Shown: positions 61,466 through 64,000 of the stretch, in pieces
Numbering within the stretch: the first letter of the stretch is position 1
Layout: every line of letters starts with the position of its first letter
DNA from: Sphingobacteriales bacterium 50-39
GTDB taxonomy: Bacteria > Bacteroidota > Bacteroidia > Chitinophagales > Chitinophagaceae
Assembly (NCBI GenBank): GCA_001898505.1
Contig: MKTZ01000001.1
Span: 124,001-188,000, forward strand
Direction of reading: 5' to 3'
DNA length: 64,000 nucleotides
Translations under genes and position numbers: made by a program
Notes under the pieces: generated by a model
The model's input: only the letters and a program-made list of their open reading frames with translations
What the model was told of the DNA's origin: nothing
The model's database searches: none

Positions 61466-62996
61466 GAAGAAGCTCATCCTTCCGCTCCTCTTTTTGCTCC
61501 TGTCAGTATGCTCCCAGAAAAGCATTGGCCAGACGATAGAATATGACTTCAAACACCCTGATACTCTTACGGGGTCATTGCCTTTTGACCGCAAGTTCAG
61601 CTTCAAGTTTATCAATATAGACACTGCTGTTAATGCCATTGTCGTACGCGTGTATGAAACAGGCGTCACGAATTACAGGAAGATACTCCGTGGCGCCAGG
61701 TACCAGGCGGCTAAGGCTAGAGGGATAACCCGCAGGATAGAGATCACCAACCAGGATATCATCGATGAACAGTGCGCACTGGTTATGGCGCCGGACTCCA
61801 TCGTCAAAAACAGGGATTTCAAGGATACAGTTGCCTATATGAAGTCGCTGATCACGCTGAGACCCAGCTCGGACTATTTCATCGAGATAACAACCCATGA
61901 GTCCAAACCGCTGTCCGACGATGAGAAAACAGCGCTGGCTAAAAGGATCACTGGTTCAGCAGCATTTAGAAAGCTGACTGGCGAGGCGGCAAGCAGTTTT
62001 ATATCAGAGCCCGGCTTTTCGGGTGGCTTGAATCGGATATCCGATAGCTTGAATGAGACGGTGGCCGATATCGTCCATAAGCAGGGTACGGATTACAACT
62101 ATCATCCGATGGAACCGAAGAAGTTGTCTAAAATGCTGCGTGACAGTCTTCTTCTTTACGTGGCGAATGCCTCCGTTACGCTGGATGACATTGCTGTGAA
62201 CTTCAAGACAAGCGAGCAGAACACGAAATTCCTGCCACAATCTGACAGTATTTTAAAGAATATCCGGCAGATGATGTTAAAGGCGGATTGGATCAATATT
62301 CAAAAAAATGATACCGCTTATAAAGCCATCTTCGATGAGATCGATAAGCAAAAAAAGGCATTTGCGGGGGCACCAGATGAAACCGGAGCACTTGATAACT
62401 TCCAGGACATAATGCAGAATATCGATGCGGCTATCGATAAAAGAAAGTCACTTACAAATAGTTTTGTTAACAACGTGCTGCTCGAGCATGTAGACAAAGG
62501 GGCCGCTTTGGCATCGACCTATCCGAGGGAGTTTTTAAAACAGGCAGGAGAATTCATCCGAAGCGATCTGGGGCTGGCGTATGTCTGGGGCATTGGCCGG
62601 GTGAATCCCTATGTGGCGGCGCAAATCTCGTTGGGACCATTGGATGATTCCATACCCTTGCGCCAGTTCAGAGGCTTTGGGAATTTTATGCGATCGCGCC
62701 TGTCCTTTTTAGTCGGTATATCGGTAGATGCGGTGGCAAAGGACAGTGTAAGAAGAGGCATTATCGGCACCCAGGCGCTCATACTGGGTTCGGGATTCAA
62801 GCTATGGCAATGGTTTAAGGTCAACTCCGGCTTTTATATGTACTACAATGAACCCAGGAATCCTCTTGAGGACAGAAGCCGGCTAACCTTTAAAGCATCG
62901 CCTTTTGTATCGTTGTCCATCGACATACGGGTACAATCCCTGCTGAACGGCATCGGCAACGCGATATTCAAAACACCATCCACCCAAACACCATAA
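61464..62996 (+). CDS. secreted unknown protein, outer-membrane barrel-like end
   Basis: 510 residues from ATG 61464. Signal peptide (MKKLILPLLFLLLSVCSQKSIGQ). The middle is alpha-rich and charged. From about residue 365 the sequence alternates as in a beta barrel (VWGIGRVNPYVAAQISLGPL, LSFLVGISVDAVAKDSV, LILGSGFKLWQWFKVNSGFY). Could be an outer-membrane protein. First gene of a group that continues with the 63007 and 63347 genes, all within 20 bases of each other. Confidence 0.7.
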   Translation: MKKLILPLLFLLLSVCSQKSIGQTIEYDFKHPDTLTGSLPFDRKFSFKFINIDTAVNAIVVRVYETGVTNYRKILRGARYQAAKARGITRRIEITNQDIIDEQCALVMAPDSIVKNRDFKDTVAYMKSLITLRPSSDYFIEITTHESKPLSDDEKTALAKRITGSAAFRKLTGEAASSFISEPGFSGGLNRISDSLNETVADIVHKQGTDYNYHPMEPKKLSKMLRDSLLLYVANASVTLDDIAVNFKTSEQNTKFLPQSDSILKNIRQMMLKADWINIQKNDTAYKAIFDEIDKQKKAFAGAPDETGALDNFQDIMQNIDAAIDKRKSLTNSFVNNVLLEHVDKGAALASTYPREFLKQAGEFIRSDLGLAYVWGIGRVNPYVAAQISLGPLDDSIPLRQFRGFGNFMRSRLSFLVGISVDAVAKDSVRRGIIGTQALILGSGFKLWQWFKVNSGFYMYYNEPRNPLEDRSRLTFKASPFVSLSIDIRVQSLLNGIGNAIFKTPSTQTP

Positions 62997-63006
62997 ACCT
63001 TAGATA

Positions 63007-63327
63007 ATGCCTAAAATAAAACTTAAAGAATTCTCGATAGACCCGGAGAATATTTCTGCTAACGACACGACATCAGTGACGGTAAATTACACGGTAAACA
63101 TAACGGCCGCCAGCCAAAGTCCCATCACGGTGAAATTGTCCAGCGGTTCGGGTATAACCTTTGATCCGGACAGTTGGAATGAAACATTAACTGTCGGAGA
63201 TAATGATCTGTCTAAAGATGTAAGTATCACCACGCATGCTGGAGACGACAGTCCGGCAACAATAACGATGCGGGTGAAGGATGCCGGTGGGTTGATCTCG
63301 ACGAAAATCGCGGGTATCGATTTTTAA
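63007..63327 (+). CDS. small Ig/Calx-beta-like unknown protein
   Basis: 106 residues, no signal peptide seen. Beta-sandwich composition: FSIDPENISANDTTSVTVNY, ITVKLSSGSGITFDPDSW, TVGDNDLSKDVSITT. Resembles the Calx-beta or bacterial Ig type repeats found in surface proteins. Without a signal it must stay in the cell or be exported by another route. It is 10 bases after the previous gene. Confidence 0.65.
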   Translation: MPKIKLKEFSIDPENISANDTTSVTVNYTVNITAASQSPITVKLSSGSGITFDPDSWNETLTVGDNDLSKDVSITTHAGDDSPATITMRVKDAGGLISTKIAGIDF

Positions 63328-63346
63328 GCAGCATAAAAGAACAAAT

Positions 63347-64000
63347 ATGAGAAGAACTGTCAATTGTTTTTTGCTCATCCTTTTGATCTCCTGGTCCGGG
63401 TGCAAGAAGGAAGATGACGCATACACGGTAGGTAACAAGGATGGCGTGTCATTAAACAATGTCCTGGCATTTACCTCCGTCACACCTGTACAACTGGATG
63501 CTGACAGTGCGTCTATCTCCACCCTGACGGTAAAAGTCGATCCGGAAGCAACTGCTGCCAGCAAGGCGGTAAAGTTCCACACGGACGGAGGCAAATTTTC
63601 GAACGGGGATACCACACAGACGGTGACGGCCAATTCGGAAGGCTATGCCAGCGCCTATCTTTTGTGCGACACTCCCAGAAATGCGCATATCCGGGTGTCC
63701 GTATTGGATACATACTCGCTGGATACGGTAGTTATGTTCGTGCCGGCATTGCCTGACGATATGCTGCTCGCTCCCGACAAATATGTAGGGGATACCACTG
63801 CAAGCTTTATCATGACCAGCTCTTTGTTCCGCAATGCACAACGGGGTAAGGTATCCGGTCATATCAAAGTGGTGTTTTTGGTGGAGCCTGTGGACACGAG
63901 TGTCAACCTGGTCTATCCGCCGTTTGCCTTTACCAATGGCAGCAATGCGACTGTTACGCTTTCCAATCCGTACAAGGCAGCCGGGAGGTTCAACGTAACG
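63347..64000 (+). CDS. lipoprotein, unknown, partial at right edge
   Basis: 218 codons seen, open at the window end. Signal with lipobox SGC (MRRTVNCFLLILLISWSGCK) and a first Ig-like domain (SVTPVQLDADSASISTLTVKVD, TVTANSEGYASAYLL, RVSVLDTYSLDTVVMFVP). Likely bound to the outer membrane. Same strand and spacing as the two preceding unknown genes, so part of one surface cluster. Confidence 0.75.
   Translation, partial: MRRTVNCFLLILLISWSGCKKEDDAYTVGNKDGVSLNNVLAFTSVTPVQLDADSASISTLTVKVDPEATAASKAVKFHTDGGKFSNGDTTQTVTANSEGYASAYLLCDTPRNAHIRVSVLDTYSLDTVVMFVPALPDDMLLAPDKYVGDTTASFIMTSSLFRNAQRGKVSGHIKVVFLVEPVDTSVNLVYPPFAFTNGSNATVTLSNPYKAAGRFNVT

Overview
The window is typical of a free-living member of the Bacteroidota, most likely Chitinophagaceae (Niastella/Chitinophaga-like). 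This rests on protein style rather than any database search. The signs are: a split nuo operon tail, PKD, NHL and fasciclin lipoproteins, a remnant of a type IX secretion (gliding-type) C-terminal sorting domain, paired DUF1573 genes, LytTR regulators, a BlaI/M56 pair with TonB-plug-like tails, a fused E1 alpha/beta 2-oxoacid dehydrogenase, and possible promoters of the -33 TTTG / -7 TAnnTTTG kind. Gene starts rarely show a Shine-Dalgarno sequence.

Layout. 1-5.7 kb: end of the respiratory complex I operon (nuoJ partial, K, L, M, N) plus a small unknown gene. 5.8-10.2 kb: a membrane protein, a hybrid histidine kinase with an overlapping response regulator, an SMR exporter and a Crp/Fnr regulator. 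10.3-16.8 kb: a Tat-exported phosphocholine-specific phospholipase C, a frameshifted secreted protein, a PKD lipoprotein and an NHL-repeat lipoprotein. 16.9-26.5 kb: an accessory stretch mixing intact genes (hydrolase, LuxR-type regulator, rmuC, DUF1684, SDR) with clearly damaged ones. 26.5-36 kb: a carotenoid cluster (crtY-crtZ-crtB divergent from an unknown gene plus crtI, predicted product zeaxanthin if lycopene precursors are made elsewhere). It is followed by an epimerase, a LytTR regulator that has lost its receiver, a fasciclin lipoprotein, and two convergent CarH-type B12 regulators, one broken and one intact. 36-42.2 kb: a hydrolase, a fasciclin protein, a globin-like lipoprotein, a transposase/response-regulator chimera, small unknown genes and tRNA-Met. 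42.8-61.3 kb: dense housekeeping genes (aminotransferase, DUF1573 pair, E1 alpha/beta, DCC protein, YebC, transporters, DedA, glycosyltransferase, malate dehydrogenase, thioredoxin-like protein, blaI/M56, efp, accB, accC). 61.4-64 kb: an unknown secreted or outer-membrane gene group that runs off the end.

The most striking large-scale feature is that between about 17.8 and 40.6 kb at least seven loci are chimeric or internally deleted: two pieces of unrelated genes, or two distant parts of one gene, are joined without an intact IS element. The flanking housekeeping blocks (1-9 kb, 43-61 kb) show almost none of this. Either this is a real zone of deletion decay around the carotenoid/photoreceptor locus, or it reflects assembly error; read mapping would decide. 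The intact CarH-like regulator carries both cobalamin photoreceptor motifs (W-x9-EH and ExHxxG), and a perfect 11+11 bp inverted repeat lies directly before its start codon, so light control of the crt genes is a concrete, testable proposal.
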